A stretch of DNA of 64,000 bases from the NCBI RefSeq assembly GCF_900109545.1, contig NZ_FOAP01000020.1, positions 1-64,000 on the forward strand, written 5' to 3'. Each line of letters begins with the position of its first letter. The first letter of the stretch is position 1. The notes under the pieces were generated by a model. The model had not been told where the DNA came from and did not search any database. It worked only from the letters and a program-made list of their open reading frames with translations. This DNA comes from Stigmatella aurantiaca. Its GTDB lineage: Bacteria > Myxococcota > Myxococcia > Myxococcales > Myxococcaceae. A program made the translations under genes and the position numbers. Of this stretch, positions 7,647 to 17,504 are shown one piece after another.

Positions 7647-8741
7647 TCAGAGGGCGAACTCGATGCCGAGGGTGAGCCCCAGGCGCAGGCCGAAGGTGCT
7701 CCAGTTCTTGTCGAACTGGACGCCGTTCACGTCCTGGCTCGTCTTGAAGAGGTAGAGCTTCTCGAGCTGCGCGGACAAGTCCCCTCGCGCGGCGAAGTGG
7801 GTGCTGAAGTGCCAGCGCCCTCCCACGTTCAGGCCCACCAGCCAGCCCAGGCGCGGCACGTTCCACGCATCCACGTCATTGTCCCGGAGCCGTTGAATCT
7901 CCTGGCTCAGGTCCTTGCCCGGGATGAGCAGCGACAGGCCCCCGCGCGCGCCGAACAGGGCCTCCACGTTCTTCGCCACGGGCAGGCCGTACTCGCCGAG
8001 CACGAACACCTGATTGAGCACGCCGAAGCCAAACACGCGGTCGCCCCCGGAGCCGTAGTTGCCAAAGGCCCGCAGGCCCGCGCCCAGGCGCGTGCGCTGG
8101 CTGGCGATGGGCGCGGGGAAGCTCAGGGTGAGCGTGGCGGACAGGAGGCTGTCGCTGCTGTAGTCGAACGACTCGTCCCTGCGGGCGCCGTTGATGATCT
8201 GCTCGCCCGACAGGTGCGAGTTCTCGCTGTAGAAGTCCAGCCCGAGGCCGATCCGCAGCGGCGTTTGCGGCTTCTCGGGGGGACGCGCCTTGGCCTTGGC
8301 CTGCTCCTGGGCGCGGGCCCGGACCCGTGCCCGTGCCTCCTCTTCGGCCTTGGCCTGCTCCCGGGCGCGCTCCAGGGCCTTGGCCTTCTCCTGCTCCCGG
8401 GCCTTGGCCAGCTCCTGCTGGAGCTTCTCCTGGCGAGCCTTCTCCTCGCGGGCCTGTTCCTCCCGGGCCTTCTCCTCCTCGGTGGGCTGCGGCTCCGGGG
8501 GCTTCTCTTGCGCCTGGGGCTTCTCGGGGGGGGCCGGTTTGGCTTTGGCCTTGGCTTTGGACTTGGTCTTGGCCTTGGCTTTGGACTTGGCCGAGGACTT
8601 GGCTTTGGTTTTGGCTTTGGCCTGGGTCTTGGTCTTGGCCTGCGGGGTCTGGGCTTCCACGGGGGTGGGAAGCGCGGCGGACACCAGCATCACAGCGAGA
8701 AGCGCCTTCCAGAGGAATGGAGCGACGGACGAGGGGCGCAT
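7647..8741 (-). CDS. Lys/Ala-rich linker protein with predicted outer-membrane beta-barrel
   Basis: A protein of about 364 residues. I take the ATG at 8741 (MRPSSVAPFL) over the in-frame TTG at 8756. A signal peptide ends near PTPVEAQ. Residues 35-75 are a near-perfect KAKTK/AKSKAK repeat, followed by a Pro/Glu segment and a long charged segment rich in Glu, Lys, Arg and Ala that should form a single alpha-helix or coiled coil. The C-terminal 190 residues, from LRIGLGLDFYSENSHLSGEQ onward, alternate polar and hydrophobic residues and end GLTLGIEFAL with a terminal hydrophobic residue, as in outer-membrane barrels. A plausible role is linking the outer membrane through a basic periplasmic arm. 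The coding strand has a run of eight C at 8526-8533. Confidence 0.72.
   Translation of the reverse strand: MRPSSVAPFLWKALLAVMLVSAALPTPVEAQTPQAKTKTQAKAKTKAKSSAKSKAKAKTKSKAKAKAKPAPPEKPQAQEKPPEPQPTEEEKAREEQAREEKARQEKLQQELAKAREQEKAKALERAREQAKAEEEARARVRARAQEQAKAKARPPEKPQTPLRIGLGLDFYSENSHLSGEQIINGARRDESFDYSSDSLLSATLTLSFPAPIASQRTRLGAGLRAFGNYGSGGDRVFGFGVLNQVFVLGEYGLPVAKNVEALFGARGGLSLLIPGKDLSQEIQRLRDNDVDAWNVPRLGWLVGLNVGGRWHFSTHFAARGDLSAQLEKLYLFKTSQDVNGVQFDKNWSTFGLRLGLTLGIEFAL
8536..8642 (-). repeat. Low-complexity Lys/Ala coding repeat
   Basis: The plus strand shows about 17 tandem variations of the hexamer TTGGCY/TTGGAC, encoding (K/A/S/T)-rich dipeptides in the gene at 7647-8741. It is an in-frame protein repeat, not a CRISPR: there are no spacers and the units are 6 bases. 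The tract is likely to vary in length between strains. Confidence 0.7.
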
Positions 8742-8817
8742 AGCGGGTGGCGGCAAAATGGGTAGGCGCGGAGCTTAAGCCATCGGCCGGGGGTTGTGTC
8801 CCGGATGTCGCGGGAGC

Positions 8818-11085
8818 CTACGGGAGGGGCGGCACGGTGAAGGTGCCGGCCAGCACCCGTCCATCGGGGATGGGAGTGCCCCCGGGCTCGAGCGCGGCGA
8901 TGCGGCTGCCGTCCTCCCGCATGTTCCACAGCCCCACCAGGACGCGCCACGTCCCCGGAGGCAGGCGCGGGGCGCTGACGGTGAGCGCATCCCGGAGCAG
9001 TGGCCCCCGGGGCGCGTTCTTGAAGAAGAACGTCCCCCCCAGGACTTCATGGTCCACGTTGATCATCCGCCCGTGTTCATCCACCACATGAACGAACACG
9101 CCCACCGAGCGGGGCACGCTCCCGGTCACCTTCCAGAACAGCTCGAACGACAGCAGGCCGTTCGCGTCGGGGCGCGGGGGCACGAGCGCCCCGTGCAGCT
9201 CCACGGGGACCCCGAAGTCCGCCCGCGCGGGGCTCGCCTCCGGGGGCAGGGCGTCCACCAGCAGGGGCGTCCCGTTGGGGTTGGTGAGGACCGGGGGCGC
9301 GGCGGGCTCGCGCCAGGCCACCCCGAGCAGGGCCCAGACCACGAGCGGCCCCGCGGCGAGCGCCCCCACCTTCCACGCGGCGAGGGGCCGCCGCCGGCGG
9401 TGCCACACGGCGAGGACGCCCAGGCCCCCCCACGCGAGCAGGGACACCCCCGCGCCCCCGATGCCCGAGCGGGGAAGAAAGCGCAGCGTGACGGTGTGCT
9501 CTCCGGCCGGAAGGCTCACGCCCAGCAGCCCCTCGCGGGAGACCACCTCGCCCACGGAGCTCTTCCACCCGGGGTGCCAGTTCTGATTGACGCGCAGGTG
9601 CACGGGGCGCGTGGCGTGGACCGCCAGCTCCAGCCGGTTGGGAGACCAGGCACGGCGGTGGACCTGCCCGGCCGAAGGGTCCTCCAGGTACTCCTCCTGG
9701 GGCAGGTCTCCCCGGAGCTTCTCGGACATGGGCACGGGATAGGCCTCGCCGCAGGCGATGGAGCCCCGGTTGAGCGCGACGAAGTACCCCAGGGCCCAGC
9801 GGTTGCCCCGGGCCTGGGCAAAGGGCTGCTCCACCCGCACGGGCTCGGGGACGACGCCGGTCCGCTGGACGATGGCCTCGAACCCCTGCCGCGCCATCAC
9901 CGTGCCCCCGAGCGCCGCCGAGCACAGGCCCACCACGCCCCACGCGGCCAGGGAGGAGCGGCGCGCCCGGACCCACAGCACGCCCAGCCCGGCGGCCCCC
10001 AGCACGGCGAGGAAGAACGCCAGGAACAGGGCGAAGCGCTCCGGGTAGCGGAGCGTGTCGAAGAAGGGCAGGGCCCTCAGGGCCTCGAAGAGCGAGACCC
10101 GGAAGTGGTACCCGGCCGCGAGCCAGGCGGAGAGCCCCGCCGCGAGCCACGGGTAGCGCGCCCGCCTTGAGAAGAGGCTGGCGGCCACGAGCAGGAGCAC
10201 GGGCGGCGCCAGGAAGAAGTAGCCCTCCCAGCGCCCCGGGCTCCCCAGGAGCATCGTGGCCAGGTGCTCGGGCGAGGCGCCGGGCTGGCCGGCCATGATG
10301 CGGGGCGCGCTGCGCATCGTCTCGAGCAGCGGCCAGAGCCGGAAGGCGCTCGTGCCCGGGGTGAAGAGGGCCGCGGCCCCCAGCCATCCGGCCACCCGGA
10401 GGCGCTGGGGCCAGGTCCGTGGGGCGAGCAGGCCGCTCACGGCCTCGAGCGCGACGAACAGCGCCGTCATCGGAACGGGATAGGTGCCCCCGAACCCGAG
10501 CATGACCGCGAAGGCCCCCGCGAGGAGCACGAGCCCCACGGGCCGCCTCCGGCACACGAGCGCCGTGCCCAGCAGGCACCAGGGCAGGAGCAGGAAGCCG
10601 AAGAAGTTGATCCACCCCTGCAGCCACGACATGGCGAACAGGCCATTGAGGGCAAAGAGCGGCGCGGTGACGAACGCCCCCAGCACGGAGCCCGTCCGGA
10701 GCCGGGCGTAGCGGAAGAAGCCCTCCATGCCCAGCACGAGGAACAGAAAGAGCAGCACGGGCTCCGCGCGCCGGGCGCCGAGCAGGAGCGAGAACAGGAA
10801 GGGGGGCGCGGCGAAGCGGGTCTGCGGGCTGCCCAGCGCGTACAGCCCCCCGCACGTCCACGGCGTCCACAGCGGCAGCTGGCCATGGTCCAGCACCGTG
10901 CGCACCGCCATCTCCTCATAGGAGTGGATGACCTGCGAGTCGCGGAAGTCGTTCATCCCCCCGGCCTGTCCCAGGGGGCTCCACGCGGCCCAGAGCGAGA
11001 CGGCGCAGAAGACCATCAACCGGAGGCTGGCCAGGGCCGCCACGCGGTGGGCGAGGCGCAGGAGGCGGAAGGGGAGCACGGCCAT
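8818..11085 (-). CDS. Large multi-pass membrane protein with C-terminal periplasmic domain
   Basis: A 755-residue protein starting at the ATG at 11085 (MAVLPFRLLRLAHRV). It has about a dozen hydrophobic helices through residue 430. The N-terminal periplasmic loop contains NDFRDSQVIHSYEEMAVRTV and LPLWTPWTCGGLYALGSP. This resembles the first loop of YfhO-like and GT-C glycosyltransferases, where an acidic residue in that loop is catalytic. After the helices comes a YfhO-like beta domain (RVNQNWHPGWKSSVGEVVSR, then PAGEHTVTLRF), two more helices and a further beta domain. By resemblance it may transfer sugars from a polyprenyl carrier; this is inference. The small gene at 11099 is 13 bases upstream on the same strand. 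Confidence 0.72.
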   Translation of the reverse strand: MAVLPFRLLRLAHRVAALASLRLMVFCAVSLWAAWSPLGQAGGMNDFRDSQVIHSYEEMAVRTVLDHGQLPLWTPWTCGGLYALGSPQTRFAAPPFLFSLLLGARRAEPVLLFLFLVLGMEGFFRYARLRTGSVLGAFVTAPLFALNGLFAMSWLQGWINFFGFLLLPWCLLGTALVCRRRPVGLVLLAGAFAVMLGFGGTYPVPMTALFVALEAVSGLLAPRTWPQRLRVAGWLGAAALFTPGTSAFRLWPLLETMRSAPRIMAGQPGASPEHLATMLLGSPGRWEGYFFLAPPVLLLVAASLFSRRARYPWLAAGLSAWLAAGYHFRVSLFEALRALPFFDTLRYPERFALFLAFFLAVLGAAGLGVLWVRARRSSLAAWGVVGLCSAALGGTVMARQGFEAIVQRTGVVPEPVRVEQPFAQARGNRWALGYFVALNRGSIACGEAYPVPMSEKLRGDLPQEEYLEDPSAGQVHRRAWSPNRLELAVHATRPVHLRVNQNWHPGWKSSVGEVVSREGLLGVSLPAGEHTVTLRFLPRSGIGGAGVSLLAWGGLGVLAVWHRRRRPLAAWKVGALAAGPLVVWALLGVAWREPAAPPVLTNPNGTPLLVDALPPEASPARADFGVPVELHGALVPPRPDANGLLSFELFWKVTGSVPRSVGVFVHVVDEHGRMINVDHEVLGGTFFFKNAPRGPLLRDALTVSAPRLPPGTWRVLVGLWNMREDGSRIAALEPGGTPIPDGRVLAGTFTVPPLP

Positions 11086-11098
11086 GGCGCGGAAGCTC

Positions 11099-11506
11099 TC
11101 AGTCGTAGAAGGGGCGCGGCTTGCTCGGGCTCGCGCTGGCCTTGCGTGGCGGCGCCACGGGCTGGGCGTGGAGCTCCTCGTCGATGGCGCGGAAGACCTC
11201 CGTGGGCGAGACGCCCTCCCGGCGGGACAGCTCCAGGGCCCAGCCTCGCTCCGAGGCATGGAAGTCATCGTCCTGGGACCAGTGGTCGCCGGGGAAGCGG
11301 TGCATCGTGCTCAGGCGCCACCGGGGCTCTTCGGCCGCGCACATGCGCCCCACCGTGGCCCGCTCGGCCTCGGACAGCCGCCGCGGGGGCACGGGGTGGG
11401 AGGCGCTCATCGCCCGCACGAGCGCCCCGGCGAACGCGAGCCCGCAGGCCCCCCATCCCAGGAGGGGCAGCCACTTCGAGCGGAGCAGGGGCGGGGGCAA
11501 GGCCAT
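11099..11506 (-). CDS. Small membrane-anchored hypothetical protein
   Basis: A protein of 135 residues if the ATG at 11506 (MALPPPLLRSKWLPLLG) is the start; a longer frame reaches 11629 but overlaps the terminator hairpin at 11587-11617. One transmembrane helix spans about residues 12-30. A soluble domain contains EAERATVGRMCAAEEPRWRL and a C-terminal Pro/Lys/Ser-rich tail ending RPFYD. I do not recognise a family. It precedes the large membrane protein gene by 13 bases, so the two probably form an operon and may act together. Confidence 0.6.
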   Translation of the reverse strand: MALPPPLLRSKWLPLLGWGACGLAFAGALVRAMSASHPVPPRRLSEAERATVGRMCAAEEPRWRLSTMHRFPGDHWSQDDDFHASERGWALELSRREGVSPTEVFRAIDEELHAQPVAPPRKASASPSKPRPFYD

Positions 11507-11576
11507 GGGGGCGGGCCCATCATGGGATTGCCCGCGCGGGGCTTCAAGCAAAGCCACCGGCGGGCCGCCCAGCCGT

Positions 11577-11617
11577 GAAAAGACAAGACGCCGGGAGGAA
11601 CGAGTCCTCCCGGCGTC
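11577..11617 (-). terminator. Intrinsic terminator of the S8 protease gene
   Basis: A perfect 13-bp stem, GACGCCGGGAGGA at 11587-11599 with TCCTCCCGGCGTC at 11605-11617, closes on a 5-base loop. Read on the minus strand it is followed by TTGTCTTTTC. It lies 40 bases past the stop of the S8 protease gene, which is transcribed towards it. Confidence 0.82.
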
Positions 11618-11656
11618 CCGGTGCGGCACGCCGTGGGCGGGCGCCCCGCGAAACGG

Positions 11657-13972
<2,316 letters not shown>

Positions 13973-14112
13973 TGTTCACCTGTTCCGTCTTGGGGGATTA
14001 GGCCGGGATGTGGGTCTATCAGCACCTTTCCCGGTTGACGGCTTTATAACTGAAACATCTGACGTTCACGAGCCCCCAAATGCTCGCTTCAAGCATTAGC
14101 GTTTTCTCAAGT

Positions 14113-14140
14113 CACGGGTGTGATGCGTTTCACACCCGTG
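14113..14140 (-). terminator. Hairpin overlapping the stop of the TSUP gene
   Basis: CACGGGTGTGA (14113-14123) pairs perfectly with TCACACCCGTG (14130-14140) across a 6-base loop. The second arm contains the TGA stop codon of the TSUP gene. No T-run follows on the minus strand. It probably marks the 3' end of the persulfide dioxygenase-TSUP transcript. Confidence 0.55.
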
Positions 14141-14894
14141 GCAGTTCCTGGACGAGGATGAAGAGGCCGAGCACCACGGTGAAGAGGGCGAATCCCCGCC
14201 GGAGCCCCTCCGGGGAAAACCTCCGGGACAGCGACGTTCCCAGAAAGGATCCGGCCACGGTGGCCAGGGACATGCCCGCGGCGAGGCCCCAATCCACGGG
14301 GGCCCCCGTGAGCCACGCACTGAGGAACCCCGAGGCGGAGTTGAGGCAGATGACGAGCAGGGACGTCGCCACCGCCTCCGGCATGGAGAGCCCGCCCACG
14401 AGCGCGAGCGCGGGGACGACGATGAAGCCGCCGCCTGCCCCCACGAGGCCCGTGAGCACGCCCACGCCCAGGCCGTTGCGCAGCACGGAGGCCCACGGGT
14501 TGCGCGGGGGCGGGGCGGGAGGTTCACTCGGGGCCCGGCGCGGACGCAGCATGGCGAACGCCGTGACGAACATCAGCCCCGCGAAGACAATGAGCAGCAG
14601 TTGAGAGGGAACCGCCCGGCCGAGCCTGCCACCGAACGCCGCGCCCGCCATTCCCGCCGCGCCAAAGAGCAAGCCTTCCCGCCATTGCACCCGGCGCTGC
14701 TTCGCGTGGAGGAGCATGCCCACCAGGCTCGTTACCCCCACCACGGCCAGGGAGGTGGCGATGGCCCCCCGGGGCTCCATTCCCAGCACGTACACCAGGA
14801 TGGGGACGGTGAGGATGGAGCCTCCGCCGCCCAGAAGGCCCAGCGTGAAGCCCGCCACCAACGACAGACACGCTCCCAGCAGGAGCGCCGTCAT
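14130..14894 (-). CDS. TSUP (TauE/SafE) family sulfur-anion exporter
   Basis: A 254-residue inner-membrane protein with about eight helices arranged as two repeats, each starting with the TSUP glycine motif: GFTLGLLGGGGSILTVPILV near the start and VGVLTGLVGAGGGFIVVPAL in the second half. TSUP proteins move sulfite, thiosulfate or organosulfonates. The ATG overlaps the stop of the persulfide dioxygenase gene by 4 bases, so translation is coupled. In this context it most likely exports sulfite or thiosulfate made during sulfide oxidation. Substrate identity is inferred from the operon. Confidence 0.9.
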   Translation of the reverse strand: MTALLLGACLSLVAGFTLGLLGGGGSILTVPILVYVLGMEPRGAIATSLAVVGVTSLVGMLLHAKQRRVQWREGLLFGAAGMAGAAFGGRLGRAVPSQLLLIVFAGLMFVTAFAMLRPRRAPSEPPAPPPRNPWASVLRNGLGVGVLTGLVGAGGGFIVVPALALVGGLSMPEAVATSLLVICLNSASGFLSAWLTGAPVDWGLAAGMSLATVAGSFLGTSLSRRFSPEGLRRGFALFTVVLGLFILVQELPRV

Positions 14895-15916
14895 GCGCGG
14901 GGCGCTCCATCCTGCGCGCGCTCTGCTTCCCGCACCGCGAGCATGCCTCCCTCCAGGTTGTAGAGCTGGAGGAAGCCCCGCTCCGCGAGCAGCCGCGCGG
15001 CCTTCAGGGAACGGTTCCCCGAGCGGCAGATGAGCAGCAGGGGCTCGGAAGGGGACCAGGACGCGGCGGCGGTGAGAAGCTTCTCCAGGGGGACCAGCTC
15101 GGCATCCGGCAGGTGGCCGAGGGGGCCCTCGAACTCGGCGGGCTCGCGCACGTCGATGCGGCGGGCGGCGGTGGCGGGGGGCAAGTCCGGGGGCCGCACG
15201 GCATGAATGGGAACAGGGGACACGGGGAGTGGCGAGGGAAGCAGGCCACAGGCCCGGTTGGCCGGCACCGCGATGGCCAGCTTCCGGGGAGGCGGCAGGC
15301 GGAGCTGGGCCATCAGCGCGATGAAGGCCGCGCGGTCCTTGCCCGCCAGGCGTGGGTTGAGGCGCTGCTCCTCGCCAATCGTTGTCACCGTATGGCCATG
15401 GTAGTCATGCCCCGGGTGCACGAGCGTCTCCTCGGGAAGCGCGAAGAGCACCTGGGTGATGGAGTCGTGGAGCTGCCCGGCGTCTCCATTCTGGAAGTCG
15501 GTGCGTCCCGTGCCCCGCACGAGCAGCGTGTCTCCGGTGAAGACGTGCCCCTCCACGTGGTAGCTCAGGCTGTCATCGGTGTGGCCGGGCGTGGCGAGCA
15601 CCTGGAGCTTCAATCCCCCCACGTCGATGCGCTCGCCATGGCGGACATGCAGGTCCGCACAGGAGGCCCCTTGCGCGCTGGCCACGAGCCGGCAGCCGGT
15701 CCGCTCGCGCAACCGGCCCGCGGCCGTCACGTGGTCGGCGTGGACGTGGGTTTCCAGCACATGCGTCAGCGTCAGCTCCAGCCCCGCCAACAGCGCGAGG
15801 TCCCGCTCCGCCTGTTCCAGCACGGGATCAATCAGCGCGGCGTGCCGGGTGGAGGGATCCGCCAGCAGATAGGTATAGGTCGAGGATTCGGGATCAAAGA
15901 GTTGCCGGAAGAGCAT
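14891..15916 (-). CDS. Persulfide dioxygenase-rhodanese fusion
   Basis: A 341-residue protein starting at the ATG at 15916 (MLFRQLFDPESSTY); an upstream in-frame extension to 15988 would overlap the candidate promoter. Residues 1-240 are an ETHE1-like metallo-beta-lactamase fold with iron-binding motif THVHADH (His57, His59, Asp61, His62), ATPGHTDDS, FTGDTLL and HPGHDYHG. This enzyme class oxidises glutathione persulfide to sulfite. Residues 250-341 are a rhodanese domain with active-site Cys297 in CRSGNRS, which can move sulfur between persulfide, sulfite and thiosulfate. The fusion resembles known persulfide dioxygenase-rhodanese proteins. It is the first gene of a two-gene operon with the TSUP exporter and has a GGAGA ribosome site. 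Confidence 0.93.
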   Translation of the reverse strand: MLFRQLFDPESSTYTYLLADPSTRHAALIDPVLEQAERDLALLAGLELTLTHVLETHVHADHVTAAGRLRERTGCRLVASAQGASCADLHVRHGERIDVGGLKLQVLATPGHTDDSLSYHVEGHVFTGDTLLVRGTGRTDFQNGDAGQLHDSITQVLFALPEETLVHPGHDYHGHTVTTIGEEQRLNPRLAGKDRAAFIALMAQLRLPPPRKLAIAVPANRACGLLPSPLPVSPVPIHAVRPPDLPPATAARRIDVREPAEFEGPLGHLPDAELVPLEKLLTAAASWSPSEPLLLICRSGNRSLKAARLLAERGFLQLYNLEGGMLAVREAERAQDGAPRA

Positions 15917-15944
15917 GTGCCGTGTCTCCAGGCCTGGGGGCTTG

Positions 15945-15960
15945 TGCGAGTCCCATGCCA
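15945..15960 (-). promoter_or_regulatory. Candidate sigma-54 promoter for the persulfide dioxygenase operon
   Basis: On the minus strand TGGCATGGGACTCGCA matches the -24/-12 consensus, with GG and GC exactly 10 bases apart. The predicted start of transcription is near 15934, leaving an 18-base leader that includes GGAGA before the ATG at 15916. The adjacent sigma-54 activator gene supports the call. Confidence 0.62.
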
Positions 15961-16016
15961 GTCCTGGCGTGCCTGGGATGCCGGGCACAGCCTCTCCAGG
16001 GGAGAGGGGGGCAAGC

Positions 16017-16045
16017 GTTTCACGGCCGTTTCCTGAAACGTTTCA
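16017..16045. promoter_or_regulatory. Candidate activator-binding site upstream of the persulfide dioxygenase
   Basis: GTTTCA (16017-16022), GTTTCC (16028-16033) and the perfect 12-bp palindrome TGAAACGTTTCA (16034-16045) form a cluster about 85-110 bases upstream of the predicted sigma-54 start. The palindrome overlaps the stop codon of the activator gene. GTTTCACGGC followed by GTTTC recurs at 17410-17425 upstream of the sulfide:quinone oxidoreductase gene. Confidence 0.55.
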
Positions 16046-17368
16046 GCGTTCCGCACCTTCGGAGGCCTGGCGCAGCCTGCGCCACAGGGTGATGCGGCTG
16101 ATGCCCAGGAGGGCGGCGGCCTTGGCCCGGTTGCCCTGCGTCTGGGAGAGCGCCCGGTGGATGTCTTCCACGCCAACGGGGGCCGCGCTCCGGTGCGCTG
16201 CTTCGGACGCCCTGGGCGCAGGGTGCGCCTGCTCATTGAACTCCGGGGGAAGCTCCGCCTCGGAGAGGACCGGGCCCTCGCCCATGACGTGGGCGTACTC
16301 CATGACGTTGCGCAGCTCCCGCACGTTGCCGGGCCAGGGGTACTCGTGAAGCTGGCGCTGGGCCTGGGGGGAGAAGCGCAGCACCTGGCGTCCTCCCCGC
16401 GCGTTGAGGTCCTTCAGGAAGCGGCGGGCCAGCGGAAGGATGTCTCCGGGCCTCTCCCTCAAGGAGGGCAGGAAGAGGGGCACCACGCGCAGCCGGTACA
16501 TGAGGTCCGCGCGAAAGCGGCCCTGCTCCACCTCCCGCCGCAAGGCGCGGTGCGTGGCGGCCACGATGCGCACATCCACCGAGATGGGCTCGCGTCCTCC
16601 CACGGGGATGACCGAGTGCGTTTCCAGCGCCCGCAGGAGCTTCGCCTGGAGCTCCAGGGGCAGCTCGGCCACCTCGTCCAGGAAGAGGGTGCCCCCGCCG
16701 GCCAGCCGGAAGTGCCCGGGGCTGTCCCTCACGGCGCCCGTGAACGCGCCCCGGACGTGGCCGAACAGCTCGCTCTCCAGGAGGCTGGGGGACAGCGCGG
16801 CGCAGTTGATGGCCCGAAAGGGGCCCTTGGCCCGGGAGGAGAGGGCATGCAGGGCATGCGCGGTCAGCTCCTTGCCGGTGCCGCTCTCGCCCCGGACGAG
16901 GACGCTGGCCTCCGTGCGGGCCGCCCGCTCGATGGTGCGAAAGAGCCGGCGCATGTGCGGATCCTGCGTCCACAAGCCATGAAAGAGCTCCTCCGCCGCC
17001 TCGGGTTCCGCTGGGGCCAGGGAGAGGTGAACCGCCCAGCCCACGCTCCGGGGGCCCTCCGTCAGGCCCGTGGCGCGCAGGCGAAGGGCCCGCGGTGCGC
17101 CGGGGCCCGCGGGCTCCCGTAAGGTGAGCGAGAGCGCCTCGTGAGCGCTCAAGGCCGTCCGGAGCTTCTCGGCGGGGTCCGCCTCGAAGGCCTCCGAGAG
17201 CCGCTGGCCTGGCTTCAGACGGCTCTTCAAGAGCGAGGTGGCCTGGGCCCCCAGGGCCAGCACCCGGGTCTGGGCATCGAGCAACACGGTGGGCCCGGCG
17301 AAAGCCTCCAGGGCCCGCAGGGACTGTTTCAGCGCGTCTGCCAATGGCACGTCGCCCCCCAGGTTCAT
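16043..17368 (-). CDS. Sigma-54 dependent transcriptional activator of the sulfide locus
   Basis: A 441-residue activator starting at the ATG at 17368; a GTG at 17416 would add 16 residues. Residues 1-120 are a sensor domain of PAS-like composition. Residues 130-360 are the AAA+ domain with Walker A GESGTGKE (160-167), the sigma-54 contact loop GAFTGA (207-212) and Walker [14 protein letters not shown]. The C-terminal Fis-type helix-turn-helix is [20 protein letters not shown]. It lies between the persulfide dioxygenase operon (same direction) and the divergent sulfide:quinone oxidoreductase gene, as FisR-type regulators of sulfide oxidation often do. Unlike the described Cys-based FisR sensor, the N-terminal domain has no cysteine; the only Cys (189) is in the ATPase core. 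Confidence 0.92.
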   Translation of the reverse strand: MNLGGDVPLADALKQSLRALEAFAGPTVLLDAQTRVLALGAQATSLLKSRLKPGQRLSEAFEADPAEKLRTALSAHEALSLTLREPAGPGAPRALRLRATGLTEGPRSVGWAVHLSLAPAEPEAAEELFHGLWTQDPHMRRLFRTIERAARTEASVLVRGESGTGKELTAHALHALSSRAKGPFRAINCAALSPSLLESELFGHVRGAFTGAVRDSPGHFRLAGGGTLFLDEVAELPLELQAKLLRALETHSVIPVGGREPISVDVRIVAATHRALRREVEQGRFRADLMYRLRVVPLFLPSLRERPGDILPLARRFLKDLNARGGRQVLRFSPQAQRQLHEYPWPGNVRELRNVMEYAHVMGEGPVLSEAELPPEFNEQAHPAPRASEAAHRSAAPVGVEDIHRALSQTQGNRAKAAALLGISRITLWRRLRQASEGAER

Positions 17369-17409
17369 GAGCGCTTCATACCGCGACGCCGAGGAGCAAG
17401 CGGCCCGGC

Positions 17410-17425
17410 GTTTCACGGCGTTTCA
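17410..17425. promoter_or_regulatory. Candidate activator-binding site upstream of sulfide:quinone oxidoreductase
   Basis: GTTTCA occurs twice, at 17410-17415 and 17420-17425, with a 10-base period (GTTTCACGGCGTTTCA). It lies about 85 bases upstream of the candidate -24/-12 promoter at 17477 and matches the cluster at 16017-16033. It also sits just upstream of the activator gene, so it could mediate autoregulation. Confidence 0.55.
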
Positions 17426-17476
17426 TTCGCTCGCCTCCAGGAAGGTCTTCCGGGAGCAGGCCCAGGAAGGGAAGGT

Positions 17477-17492
17477 TGGCATGGGCCATGCT
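17477..17492 (+). promoter_or_regulatory. Candidate sigma-54 promoter for sulfide:quinone oxidoreductase
   Basis: TGGCATGGGCCATGCT has GG and GC 10 bases apart and shares TGGCATGGG with the persulfide dioxygenase promoter. Transcription would start near 17503, only two bases before the ATG at 17505. That implies an almost leaderless message or a misplaced start codon, which lowers confidence. Confidence 0.5.
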
Positions 17493-17504
17493 CTGGGGGA
17501 GGGC

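Noticed and set aside
8281-8642. Repetitive DNA that looked like a possible array
   Set aside because: The period is 6 to 9 bases without spacers, in frame, encoding Lys/Ala and Glu/Arg/Ala runs; it is not a CRISPR.
14040-14112. Possible TTGACG promoter between the S8 protease and TSUP genes
   Set aside because: TTGACG and TATAAC are too close (5 bases) to form a -35/-10 pair on the plus strand, and no gene reads rightward from there.
17238-17504. Upstream extension of the sqr frame to 17238
   Set aside because: The extension runs antisense through the activator gene, lacks SQR sequence and would overlap the promoter element, so the start at 17505 is preferred.
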